Source: Phanerochaete sordida | Taxonomy: Eukaryota > Basidiomycota > Agaricomycetes > Polyporales > Phanerochaetaceae | Assembly: GCA_019973155.2 (NCBI GenBank) | Contig: BPQB01000057.1 | Location: 144,814 to 208,813 of the forward strand | Length of the DNA: 64,000 nt | Reading direction: 5' to 3' | Shown here: positions 1 through 10,120 of the stretch, piece by piece | How positions within the stretch are numbered: position 1 is the stretch's first letter | Layout of the letters: each line of letters begins with the position of its first letter | Notes under the pieces: model-generated | What the model saw: the letters and a program-made list of their open reading frames with translations, nothing else | Told to the model about the DNA's origin: nothing | Databases searched by the model: none | Program-made: the position numbers and the translations under genes

Positions 1-2
1 GC

Positions 3-137
3 ACTATAGGTGACCAGGTCACGAACTTACGAGAAGACATTTTCATGCACCGCATCCGATATTCTTTAACGTCGAGTATGAGCGAAGAGGAACGGGAGAA
101 TTTCCTGGACAAGGCTATCAAAGCTCTAGAGAAATAG
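3..137 (+). CDS. 3' end of an unidentified gene (partial)
   Basis: An open frame enters from the left edge and ends at TAG 135-137. The visible tail is about 44 residues, charged and probably helical, and finishes with an EEERENFLDKAIKALEK segment. The 5' part lies outside the window, so the function cannot be named. The tail vaguely recalls the C-terminal helix of PLP-dependent enzymes, but this is a guess. It lies on the same strand as the paladin-like gene and is separated from it by a stop codon and about 250 bases without clear coding sequence, so it is probably a separate gene. Confidence 0.45.
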   Translation, partial: TIGDQVTNLREDIFMHRIRYSLTSSMSEEERENFLDKAIKALEK

Positions 138-392
138 TAAGCAGGGACTCTGTCCGTTCGATTTCCTTGGTCGCTGATAACTTCGTAGCTTCTTTATAAT
201 CGCTTTCGCAAACTATGTCGAAACAGAAAGCGGTCTCACACAAAGCTTCTCTAGCTGGTTGGAGGTACGACACTTGCGCGTTCTCGTGATAAACTCTGAC
301 AGAAGGATTTTCTAGGCGAGAACAGAAATTTGGAAGTAGGTCGAATTCGGTTCTAGCGTGTGGTGGATATTGACCTGCTGTACAGTCAGATT

Positions 393-3300
393 ATGTTCCT
401 GCGTAAGACCCATGGGTCTAGACTGAACATCTTCCAGCCTATCAGCGACCTCTCCGCTCTCTCGAAGTCTAGTTCTGAGACTCGTGCGCTGGTCGCCGGC
501 CAGAAGAACGATGTCGCGATAGCGGGAGGTCAGATTTTGGGCGACGAGTACTCTGATCACGTCGTGAAGGTGCGAGTATTCTCGTTTCATATGCCAGTAT
601 GTTGCTCATGAGCGCGAGCAGAACCGCAGTGGCATCATCTTGCGCGAAGGCACGCTCCTCAAGTCCGACCAATGGCTGAGAGAGTCGCAGCATGTCTCGG
701 ACGGCGTTCGCGGCGCTATCAACTTCCGCAACATCCCCGGCACCAAGATCTATGCTCTCGGTCAGCCGACGCTGGAAGCCATCGATGAGGTGGTGAAGCG
801 CGTCAAGGATGCGAATCCGTCCGATAACCAGATTCTCTGGATCACCCTAAGAGAAGAACCTATCGTGTACATCAATGGTGCCCCGTACTGTCTGCGGAGG
901 GAGCGGTTCACTCTGCGCAACATGAAAGGTACTCATCCATAATCCCTCGCACGAGCTTTGTACTGACGTCTCCGTCCAGACTACGGAGGGATCTCGGCAT
1001 CTCGCCTCGAGGTACTTGAGGAAAGGCTGCGCGACGATGTCCTCGCCGAACTCGCTTCCTTCGGCGGAAGGCTTCTTTTGCACACGGAAACCCGGGACGG
1101 TAATGTCATTCCGGTGTGGGAGGAGGCCGACCCCGAGAACGTCTCCGTCCCCAAGAGCATCATGGCCTCACGCAAGAACGCTGGCGGCGTTGAGCTCAAG
1201 TATGCGCGTGTCCCTATCACTGCGGAGCGTCCTCCCGACTTCTCCGACCTCACCGACCTTATCGACGTTGCCATGCGCTATCCTAACGCCCCGATCGTCG
1301 TTAACTGCCAGCTGGGTCGCGGCAGGAGTACGATGACGGCAGTGAGTCGTCTCAGAGCACTCACTGTCGTCTTTTGGATACTGAGAACCTGCATTCAGAT
1401 TATCCTGGTGCTCATCCAGAAATGGCTAGAGGAGGCAAACCGCATCACAGCACCTACTACTCCTCATCTCAGCCGTTCGATCACATTCTCGTCTTTGAAC
1501 GACACCGAGCTCGTTAGACCGGATCGCCATTCGTATCAGACCATCAATAGTCAGTATATTTCTGTTGTCCGGCGACCCTTGTCTGACCTCGGCTTAGACC
1601 TCCTTCGCGTCATCAGGAAGGGTCCGAATGTCAAGAACGCAGTCGACGATGCGATTGACCAGTGCTCAGAAGTATTCAACCTGCGCGACTCGATCGAGGA
1701 GTCTCGCAACCGAGCTGAACAAACTTCCGATGAGCGACAGAAGCGGCAGTACGCTCAGCGCGGGCTGCAGAACCTGCGGAGATACTTCGAATTGATCGTG
1801 TTCCAAGCGTACCTGCGAACTATCGAGCCAGATACGATCAACTCGCTGCCTAGCATCGAAACCTTTGTCAATGAGAGGCCAGGTACGTGCAGCAGAGGTC
1901 GGTTGAACGACAGCCCTGTGTCTGACTGCATGATTCTAGTGATCAAGACATTCGAGAAGGAGCTCATGGCCGAAGGCGTCCAGGCTCTCAAGCCACTTGA
2001 GCGGGTCGACGTCCGTGAAGGCATGCCCCTGCCAGACGAAGTGAAGCAAGTGGTCGCCAACCGCTCGGGAAGCATTCTGTCCGCCTCGACTATCCTCAAG
2101 AGCGACTTCTTCTCGAATCTACAGAAGATGAGCCTGCCAGAGTACGCCCCATAGCTCGATACTTGCAAGAATGCTCCTCACATATATCTTCAGACGTATT
2201 GATGGTGCCCCCAACTTCCGTCGCGTGCCCCTAGTCTTACACCGGCTACGATCCGGCTCAGCTTCGCCTGTTGAACCGCAGTTCGCTCCCTCTGGCGACG
2301 ACAGTAAATGGGTCTGCGGCAGGTGGGTATCCCGCACCGGATAGTGTTCCATGTCTGACGCATATTCCTAGCGGTATGCCAACTGTACAAGGTTTGCGCA
2401 GGGCTTTGACGCGAGTCGACGCGGGCCCTGACGGCCACAACAATGTCCTTTGGACATCGCTACGCGAGGAGCCGGTAATCTACGTGGCAGGAAGACCACA
2501 CGTCCTTCGTCTTGTGGACAAGCCACTGGAGAACGTCGAGTAAGTCCAGGGCCATTAAACACGTGAACGTTACTAACGCACTGCAGAGCTACCGGTGTTA
2601 CGACCGAAGTCGTCGAGCGGATGGAGGAGAACTTCAAGCAAGACATCCTCCGCGAGGTGCGCGCAGGCGGTGGTCGTATCCTTCTCCATGACGAAGTTGA
2701 GGAGCGACCTGGCGTTTTCACCATCATTCCGATCTGGGAGGACGTCTCGGAGGCGGATATCATGACGCCCAGAAACGTCTTTGAGCTCATGGTCAAGGAG
2801 GGCTATCACGTCGACTATGATCGCGTGGCTGTGGTAAGTCGACCCTCACTAACGCTCCTCTTCAGGTGTTAACTTACTTGTAACTCCACAGACTGACGAG
2901 CAAGCACCTTTACCGGACGCCCTTCAACGGCTTCTCGAGCGCGTGCAGAGCGGTCTCGATGTTGCTGGCGACTTCATATTCAACTGTCAGATGGGCCGTG
3001 GGCGCACTACCACTGGCATGGTCACAGCCTGCCTCATCGCGACGACTTCGAAGTGGGAGAAGTGCGAAGACCACGCACCCACTCCGGAAGACATGGAGAA
3101 CACGGAGATATACGACTCCATGGACGGCTACTCTGAAGAGGAAGCCTACCTGCAGGGTCTGTGTCTGTGTATGCGTTGCTCGTGTGACCACGCTGACCGT
3201 GTACCTAATCACCAAGGGGAGTACAAGACGATCCTCCAACTCGTCGCTGTGCTCTCGCATGGCAAGGTCGCGAAGCGCCTGACCGACCAAGCCATCGACC

Positions 3301-3663
3301 TCATGCAAGACGTGCAGAACCTTCGCAAGGCCATCTACGAGTGCGTACTGGCCCGCATCCACGAATAACGCATGCCTGACCGCATTCTGCAGCTACAAGC
3401 TGAAGGTCGATGCCGCGGAGAAGGGCAGTGCGAAGCAACGCAAGCTGCTCAACCTCGGCATCAACTATCTGTACGCATTTCCTCGCAGCACTTGGTCGTG
3501 TGACTGACATAACGCCAGGTACCGCTACGGAACCCTGATCGTTTTTGCCAACTACCTCATCGAGATGAGGGAACGGGACGACGGGCCAGAGATATCCTTC
3601 CCCGACTGGCTCCACGAGCACCGCGAGATCACTCGCCTGCTGACCAGACGGTCCCTGGACTGA
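393..3663 (+). CDS. Paladin-like inositol-hexakisphosphate-phosphatase-family protein (PTP fold)
   Basis: This multi-exon gene encodes a repeat-built phosphatase of the paladin (PALD1) family, known in fungi as inositol hexakisphosphate domain proteins. Repeated signatures are visible: a LKSD motif (GTLLKSDQW and STILKSDFF), followed by WITLREEP or WTSLREEP, then a Cys-X5-Arg P-loop. The two P-loops, CQLGRGR at 1306-1326 and CQMGRGR at 2985-3005, both keep the catalytic Cys and Arg. Introns are short GT-AG introns, for example 570-618, about 932-978 and about 2541-2586; the last exon ends at TGA 3661-3663. The start is uncertain: 393 is the first ATG in the frame of the first recognisable exon, and a further 5' exon is possible. 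The family resembles bacterial phytase-like PTPs, but catalytic activity of paladin itself is debated. Family assignment is firm; the substrate is not known from sequence. Confidence 0.85.
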
Positions 3664-4246
3664 GTGCTGGGCACTTGACATTTTGGTTATACCCCTGCTG
3701 TAGTTGTAATCCGGTGTAATGTATCTTACCTCCTACATCCTGCACGCATCGTCATGCAAGAACCCAGAGCTTGAGCATACAGGGTCTCGAGTCCGACAGA
3801 GAGACGTATAATCACAGCGAAAGCGAATGTCTATGTGCAAGTCCTTCCCAGGCGGATAGCAAGCGCACTGAAGAAGATTAGAGGAGCTAAACGAGTGGAC
3901 AGGTAGGGAAAGGCAGCCGAAAGTACTCAGAGTACTACCATCGAACGACGGACGAACTTGGGGCCAGCAGGCATTACACGACGACTTGCATAGGGTAGCG
4001 ATGGGTCTCCAGGCCTGGTAAAAGGGTCTGGCGGTGAGTAAGAAGGATGCATTGGCCGAATGAATAACAACAGAGCGCGGACCGATGTATGCAGATTGGA
4101 TGAGGTGCTTGCAGAGGGGTATCTGTCCATGAATCCGATCTGTCTAGTAGAACAACCAAACGACGCTCGAGCCCGAGTAGACACAGTATCCTCAGTTCGG
4201 ATGGTCCAGCCAGCCTTTTCCGCTTCTCTCGTCACACGCCCGCCCC
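3664..4246. other. Convergent intergenic region
   Basis: About 580 bases between the stop codons of the paladin-like gene (+) and the Mid2-like gene (-). It should hold both 3' UTRs and polyadenylation signals. Short open frames here show no recognisable domain, and I see no repeat or RNA gene. Confidence 0.6.
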
Positions 4247-5615
4247 TCAGTATCCCTGGTGCAGCCCCGGCGGCGCGCCCCCGCCGTACCCGTACGCCGC
4301 CTGTGGGCCGGGCGAGGCCCTGCCCGCGAGCGCCATCCCGGGCCCCGGGCTCATAGCGCGCGGCGACGGACTGCTCCGTCCCGTCTGATCGGTGAGATAC
4401 GCGGCTTGGGGGCCAGGTGACCGCCTGCCTGCGTCGTACGCCATCTGGGGCCCTGGGGACCGCCGGCCGGGGTCGTAGCCCATTGGCGGCGCGGGGCTTC
4501 GCGTGCGGTTGATTTGTGTCATGGGTATCGCCTCGCCGCCCGCGATGGACACGTTGTCGCCGTCCGAGAAGGCTTGAGGGACGGGCCCGCTGTAAGGGTC
4601 GTAGAAGGCGCCGCTGGGGTCGTCGCGATATGGTTGGTTGGGGTTTAAGTGTGGGAGAGGTGGCACGGCGTACGGGTCTTGAGCAGCATTAGGTGCATAC
4701 AGGTCAACAGCGGACGCCGCGGCAGAGGGAGCGAAGCTGCCTGCGCGGCTGTCAGGGCGCGTCAGGTTGACCTGAGAGTTGGTTTCGAAGCCTGCGTTGT
4801 CCCCACGTTGTGTTGGCAGTGCGTGGGGATTCTCGCCGTGCGCGTTCAGTTCCGGCCATTTGATAGCTTCGCCTGCGGAGCAGCTCAACACGCGCACACC
4901 ACGGTATGTACCACGGCAACATACCATCATCAAAGTCGTCTGCGTTCCGTTTCCTAGTGAACTTCCAGATGACGAACGCGATAATTCCAATGAGCGCAAT
5001 GCCGCCTGCGACAGAAAGACCAATGATCGTGGAGGTGCCGACGCCCTTGCTGCTATCGTCGTCGCTGCCTTGATCTGCACCAGATGTGGGGCTCGATGCC
5101 GGGGAGCTCGCGCCAGACGCGGGCACAGTAACGACCACCGTCGTCATCTCGCCATCCTGGTCGGTGCTGACCGAGTTGGAGAGCGTGTAAGACGGAGGAG
5201 GAGTGTTGGATGGTCCAGAGGGCGACTTTGTGTTGGACGGGCCAGAGGGTGGTGATGCAGAGCTTGAGCTTGAGCTAGTCTGGGATGCGCTGTTCGAGTT
5301 CGAGGTTGGAGATGGTTGGCCTTGTGTCGGCGACTGCGCGGGCGACGCTGTCGAGCTTGAGGACGAGGAGCTGGATGATGTCTGCGCTGCGCTTGAGGTC
5401 GAGCTGGTCGAGCTCGCCCCCGTCGAACTCCCGCTTGGACTCCCACCGCCGTCGTTTCCACCTGGTCCCGGTCCAAGAATCAGATCTCGCGGTGCTATCT
5501 GCTGGCTCTCCGGGGCACTGAGCAGGTCATAGCGGGGGACGAGCGTGAATATGAGGAGACATGAGACACATGCGAGGAGGACAAGGCATCGCGTTGGAGT
5601 AAAAGGCCTAAGCAT
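4247..5615 (-). CDS. Ser/Thr-rich single-pass membrane protein, Mid2/WSC-sensor-like
   Basis: Begins at ATG 5615. The N-terminus carries a hydrophobic signal/anchor (LVLLACVSCLLIFTLV, about residues 11-26). An ectodomain of roughly 150 residues follows, dominated by Ser, Thr, Pro and Gly and suitable for O-mannosylation. A transmembrane helix (IIGLSVAGGIALIGIIAFVIW) lies at about residues 195-217 and is followed by a basic stop-transfer motif (KFTRKR). One intron (about 4880-4927) joins it to a long proline-rich cytosolic tail that repeats GRRSPGPQ-type units. This architecture is typical of fungal Mid2-like or cell-wall-stress sensor proteins, which report wall tension to the cell-integrity MAP kinase pathway. 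There is no cysteine-rich WSC domain, so the sensor role is inferred from topology only. Confidence 0.7.
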
Positions 5616-6159
5616 CGAGCTGGGTAGAGAACGGTATTAAAAGTGAGTGTTGTAATGCGCCACGACTGTCGAGTCTCTAGGTCGTCGTGGTCAGCGTCGT
5701 CGGCGGTGGTCGTGGTGGTCGATGGAAACCAGCTTGTCGACGACGCACAGGTGAGATGGATGCGGACGAAAGGGCGATTTATTTATTTTAGGTCCGTTAG
5801 CCTTGTTACCCGGTGTGAAAATACCGAAAATGGAAAATCGGAAGAATTAAATCGCCGTGCGATACACCGCTTCCGAACTTGCTGATATTGGACCACAGCC
5901 GCCGTGCAACCAAGGCTGTGTCGGCCAGAGTTGCCCAGAAGAACACGGTCCCACGACACCGCCGCGTCCACCACAGGGCCCATGTGATCGCGCCGAGGGC
6001 TAAACTGTACAGTGTCACACCGACGAAGATAATATTCCGCGACACACGACGGTAACCATTACTTGCTATAGTACGGTGCGTAGATGTCCTTTGTGCATAG
6101 ATGAGTGCAGATGCCGAACCAGAGGAGCCTACAGAAGCATAGCAGACTTGTGAACTGCT
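5616..6159. other. Intergenic region upstream of the Mid2-like gene, with a small hydrophobic open frame
   Basis: Holds the promoter of the minus-strand Mid2-like gene (just right of 5615) and the 3' flank of the amino acid transporter. It also contains a 79-codon minus-strand frame (5806-6045) described separately. No repeat or RNA gene was seen. Confidence 0.5.
5806..6045 (-). CDS. Small hydrophobic open reading frame, doubtful
   Basis: A 79-codon frame starting at ATG 6045. Its first half reads like a transmembrane segment (NIIFVGVTLYSLALGAITWALWW), followed by basic residues and a second weakly hydrophobic stretch. There is no recognisable family. It could be a small membrane protein, a remnant of a larger membrane-protein gene, or chance in a non-coding region. 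Its only support is the amphipathic, membrane-like composition. Confidence 0.2.
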   Translation of the reverse strand: MSRNIIFVGVTLYSLALGAITWALWWTRRCRGTVFFWATLADTALVARRLWSNISKFGSGVSHGDLILPIFHFRYFHTG

Positions 6160-8964
6160 TTAGAACAGACCGCCAGCGGGCACCTTATCGCACTGGCCCA
6201 CTGACGGGGGAACTGCGGGCTGCGGGGCCATCATGAGCTGTGGACAGCCCGTCAGATTCTTCATAACGGCGGGCCTAAGACTGAAGCACGTACGCGGATC
6301 GTCTGGAAAGACGTGTAGGCCGCAGCAACACAGCCAAAGACCATAAGTGCGATGTCCGCCAGCTTCTGCTTGCGCGTCCGGGCGCAAGCCTTGTAGTGCA
6401 GCATCGCGGGATAAACGTAGCACAAGGGCACGCTGCGCAGGGTCTCAGATACGGCATCGAAGACAGCGTGAGACGGTGACTGCTTACCAGGCGAAGCTCC
6501 CAACGAACGACACGAATTTATCGAGGTCGGCCGCACCAACGTAGCTGAGGCAGGCACAGAACGCGACGACCATGAACCGGAAGATATTCTTCTGCCACTT
6601 GACGCGCGTGTCCATCTTGCCGCTGCGCTCGAAGATGCCGTTCTCCATGATGCGGACGGCGGGGAACAGCTGTAGGGGCACTGACAGCATGATCGCGAGC
6701 GAGTACAGGAATTGCACCGCCTGCGTGAACTTGCTGGTCGTGTCGAGATTGACAATGACGACGGTCTGGACATCCGCGCCGAAGGTGAGGTACGACATCA
6801 CACCCGCACCGCAGAACAGGACTACGAGACAACGTCAGTCTTTCCAGGGGTCTCACATCTCAGATGGACACGCACCCATGAGAGTTATCATAACGCCCGA
6901 GAGTACAGCGGGGAATTTGCGAGGCTCCTTCATCGCGTCGGTGATGGGAATGACCTGGGATGCTATGTTAGAGTGATAGTCGCGCTGGCGTAGTGCCGTA
7001 GTGCAGACTTACCAGGCCAATACCCTCGAAGGAGAAGACAGCCGTTCTAAGGGATGTTGGTTAGTTCACGTACTGTACACTTGCATTGAGATACGCACCC
7101 GATGAGCAGAGGCCAATCCTTGGCGTTGAAGAGCTCGACCTTCGCGGGCCCACGATTCGCGACAATGGCAGCTTCGCTCCCGAAGATGTAGATCAAGCCA
7201 GCCAAGATGAACGCGTCGGCAACGAGGGCCGTTGTGCTGAGTTTCGCGAGATTCCTGATGAGAGCCAGGGGCAGGAAGATGACCATCTGCAGTAGGATGA
7301 AGTATTGGATGCCGAGTAGTTTAGCACAGTTGGTGATGGCCAGGGTAAAGGCTTGCAAGTTCTCAGAGACGAAGATGATGTATGCGCTGACGAAGCCGAT
7401 TTGGGAGATGGTGATGGAGAATAGGATAGCGAAACGCATCCACTTCCCGTAGAGCGCACCGCCAATATCACCGAAACTACCAGACACGACGAACTTCGCC
7501 TTGACGAGAAGCAGGAATGAATACAGAGAGATGAGAGCAATGAATGTCAAGACTGCCGAGGAGAACAGAATGCCGCCGTTGAAGAAGCTGTAGTGAAACA
7601 GTACTGGTGAGCAGGTGTCGATGCAAGGTCGCAGATGATGACCACTCACGCTTTGCCAAGGAATAGAACACCGGTGCCGACGAACGACTTCAAAAGCTGT
7701 CGAGCGAGCGGTCAGCCTCCACACCATACAGCTCCTGAACTATGAGCGTACCATAAGCACTGCTTGGGTGACTGAAGCATCACCATGCGGACCAACACTC
7801 GCGCGGCGTCTGCGAGACGTTGACCTTCTGAGGAGCGGCGACTGCTCTGTGGGCTTCGCCCTGTCGTCATCACGCGCTCCTGCCGAAGATGACGGGATAC
7901 CATCCTCTCCACCAGGAAGCGGAGAGGTGGCACCATAAGGCGTTTGGCCCGGGGCAGGCGTGCCAATGTAGTCTGGTGTATAGACTTCTTCGTCTTCTTC
8001 TTCTTCGAGATCCTCTCCGGCCTACGGAACTAAGATCAGCGGGATTACACGCGGCCTCCCCGTTGGAACTTACGAAATGACCAAAGATATACAAGAACTC
8101 GATGAAATTACGCAGCATGCGCGGCTCCTCCTCCCCACGCTGCTGAGCCTGCAGTGCCAGGTAATTCCGCCTAAATCCGCCAGGCTCGTGAATGTGTTCA
8201 AATGATGGGTGCGGCGCAGACGTCGTCGAACCAGCGTACGACGCTGCACGGGGACGTGCCATTTGTCGCTGTTTGTCGGCATGCCACTTGTATATACTAT
8301 GACTGCAGGGGCAATGGTGTCAGCGTGACTCTTCCAGGAACCATGAGGTGGACACTGCGGATCCAAGGGCACCCGATGGGATACACGTGCGTCTGAACCT
8401 GAACCATGAGAACTGCTAGTCAAAGGCAACTCACGTTACATCTGCGCCCGGCGCGTGGTATGGTACAGGGAATGGTTCGGTGTCTTCACGTTGAGGACGT
8501 AGCTGGGACGAGGAGGGCTGTTTCGAGAGCTGGCCGCTATCCGAACCTCCACTGACGGAACCCCGCGGAACATCATCGCGTGAGATGAGATGCTTCCGAA
8601 GTATCCTGGCCTTCTCCTCGTCCGGCAAGTCATCGAGGAGGTTCACATCTCCACTGGCAGGCGTGCTAGGCCTACGGGCAGACGAGCTGGGAACGGCCAT
8701 TGAAGGTCTCCGTGACGACCCTTCGCCTTGAGCGAATGGCCCTGCGAGACCAGGGCCTCTGGGAGTGCCGAATGGTGTAGATCGCGACGGGATGTTCGGT
8801 GGAGGCGGTGTTCCCGTATACTGCGCTCGCAGCATACGCGGGTTTGGGGAACCAGACACGCTTGGACTGCCGCTGGTGAAGTCGCTAGCATTGAGGCGTG
8901 GACTGTCGTTCCTGATGTCGAGAGGTTTGGACGGCGAGGGTTTGTTGGACGAAGACGGAGGCAT
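6160..8964 (-). CDS. Vacuolar amino acid transporter, AAAP family (AVT1-like)
   Basis: Starts at ATG 8964, with a longer in-frame ATG at 9108. The hydrophilic N-terminus carries the DLPDEEKARILRKHLIS motif typical of fungal AVT-type carriers, and a later exon reads HSIYKWHADKQRQMARPR and FRRNYL. The core begins with TQAVLMLLKSFVGTGVLFLGKAF, the hallmark first helix of the amino acid/auxin permease fold. About ten more hydrophobic helices follow, including AVFSFEGIGLVIPI and LYSLAIMLSVPLQLFPAVRI. At least five small introns are present. The last one (6220-6293, 74 bases) joins FQTIR to a short tail ending at TAA 6160. Known members move neutral amino acids across the vacuolar membrane using the proton gradient. 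The N-terminal domain resembles regulatory regions of yeast Avt1. Confidence 0.85.
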
Positions 8965-9239
8965 GGTGGTGGTGATGGTGGTGGTTGAGGAGAAAGAGAC
9001 GAATGCGGGGCCTTCGCGTTCGTGCTCGTCCACCAGCGGCACTCTATTGCCGGAGCGCCCTCCTCGGGCGCCTGCCTTTTGATGCCCGATGGGCCTCGGT
9101 GCCTTCATTTGGTAACTCTCTTGCTTCGTATGTCAAGACGTGTACAACGGGTTCACATGTTATCTTCAACAGCAGTTCATTTGACAGCGAGACAGAAAGG
9201 TAAAGAATTAGCGAGAGATGTCGTCCATCGCGAAGGGCA

Positions 9240-10004
9240 CTACAGCAGCCTGGTGATTCTGCGTACAGAGCACATGTCCACGAGGTGTGGCAAGGCTTGT
9301 TCTTCGATGTCTGCCACCCGCGTCACCGCCATTTCGTGAAACTCCAGGTATGTCACCTGAGCCAAAGGCATTCCCGGCACCTGCTGTCCGGCGGCGATAC
9401 TGCCTCGCAAAACGAGAGTGTCGATAGCCGCGAAGCACCTCAGGATATGGAGGTCGTCGGTAGCGTCCTTATCTGTCGGATCGTACTGCTGCTCGATGAC
9501 CAGTCTCTGCAGTGACTCCTTGAGCATGCGGTGGTTCGGGACAAATGCTTTGCAAGGATACCCTGAGAGCTTCACGCATTGCAGCGTCAGGGTTGTGAGA
9601 TTGGGAAGGTGTTTGAGGATTTTGAAGAGGTCTCGGCACCTCATCTCCTCGTTCTGTGCCCAAGGGAAGAACTCGTGAATGTTGCCATTTTCATCTATAT
9701 TTTCTCGAGTGGAAGTCAATGTGAGCTCTTGAACGGAGCGAGACAAGCGCTTCCGGCTTCGACTCTGCTTCCGGAGGATAGTAACGAGGTCCTCGAAGTA
9801 CGTCCTCAGTACCAGCCGCCGGAATAGAATCCGCGTCGCATTCGCAGACAAAGACTTCGAGAGAAATGTACAAGCTTTGAGCGAATCGATTGGCTCTCCT
9901 CGTTTATCGACGGTATCGCGAGGGAGGAAAACGAGGATTTTGTCGAGAATTTCTGACGGAAGCGTATCCAGAGTTGGCGCAATTGCTAGTGCTTCGTCGA
10001 CCAT
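9240..10004 (-). CDS. F-box domain protein
   Basis: Intronless, 254 residues, start at ATG 10004. An F-box-like segment lies near the N-terminus (LDTLPSEILDKILVFLP, about residues 13-29), followed by a cluster of hydrophobic positions (LKACTFLSKSLSANATRILFRRLVL). This is the usual basidiomycete F-box layout, in which Skp1 binding recruits a target to an SCF ubiquitin ligase. The C-terminal part contains leucine-rich stretches (LPNLTTLTLQCVKLSGYP) without clear periodic repeats. The target is unknown. It is shorter than many paralogs of 400-600 residues and may be a truncated member, but it has a normal start and stop. Confidence 0.75.
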   Translation of the reverse strand: MVDEALAIAPTLDTLPSEILDKILVFLPRDTVDKRGEPIDSLKACTFLSKSLSANATRILFRRLVLRTYFEDLVTILRKQSRSRKRLSRSVQELTLTSTRENIDENGNIHEFFPWAQNEEMRCRDLFKILKHLPNLTTLTLQCVKLSGYPCKAFVPNHRMLKESLQRLVIEQQYDPTDKDATDDLHILRCFAAIDTLVLRGSIAAGQQVPGMPLAQVTYLEFHEMAVTRVADIEEQALPHLVDMCSVRRITRLL

Positions 10005-10120
10005 GGGGGTGGGTATGGAGATGGAAAGGGACGGTGTTATTGCCTGTGCTATATATACGGAAGCCTACACGTTCAGTGATAAAGGTACATTCGTTGTGAA
10101 GAGTACTCATTCGTTTCTAT

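Noticed and set aside
215..264. Possible upstream first exon of the paladin-like gene (ATG at 215 followed by a GT donor)
   Set aside because: Splicing to the acceptor before the recognised exon gives the wrong phase, so it was not included.
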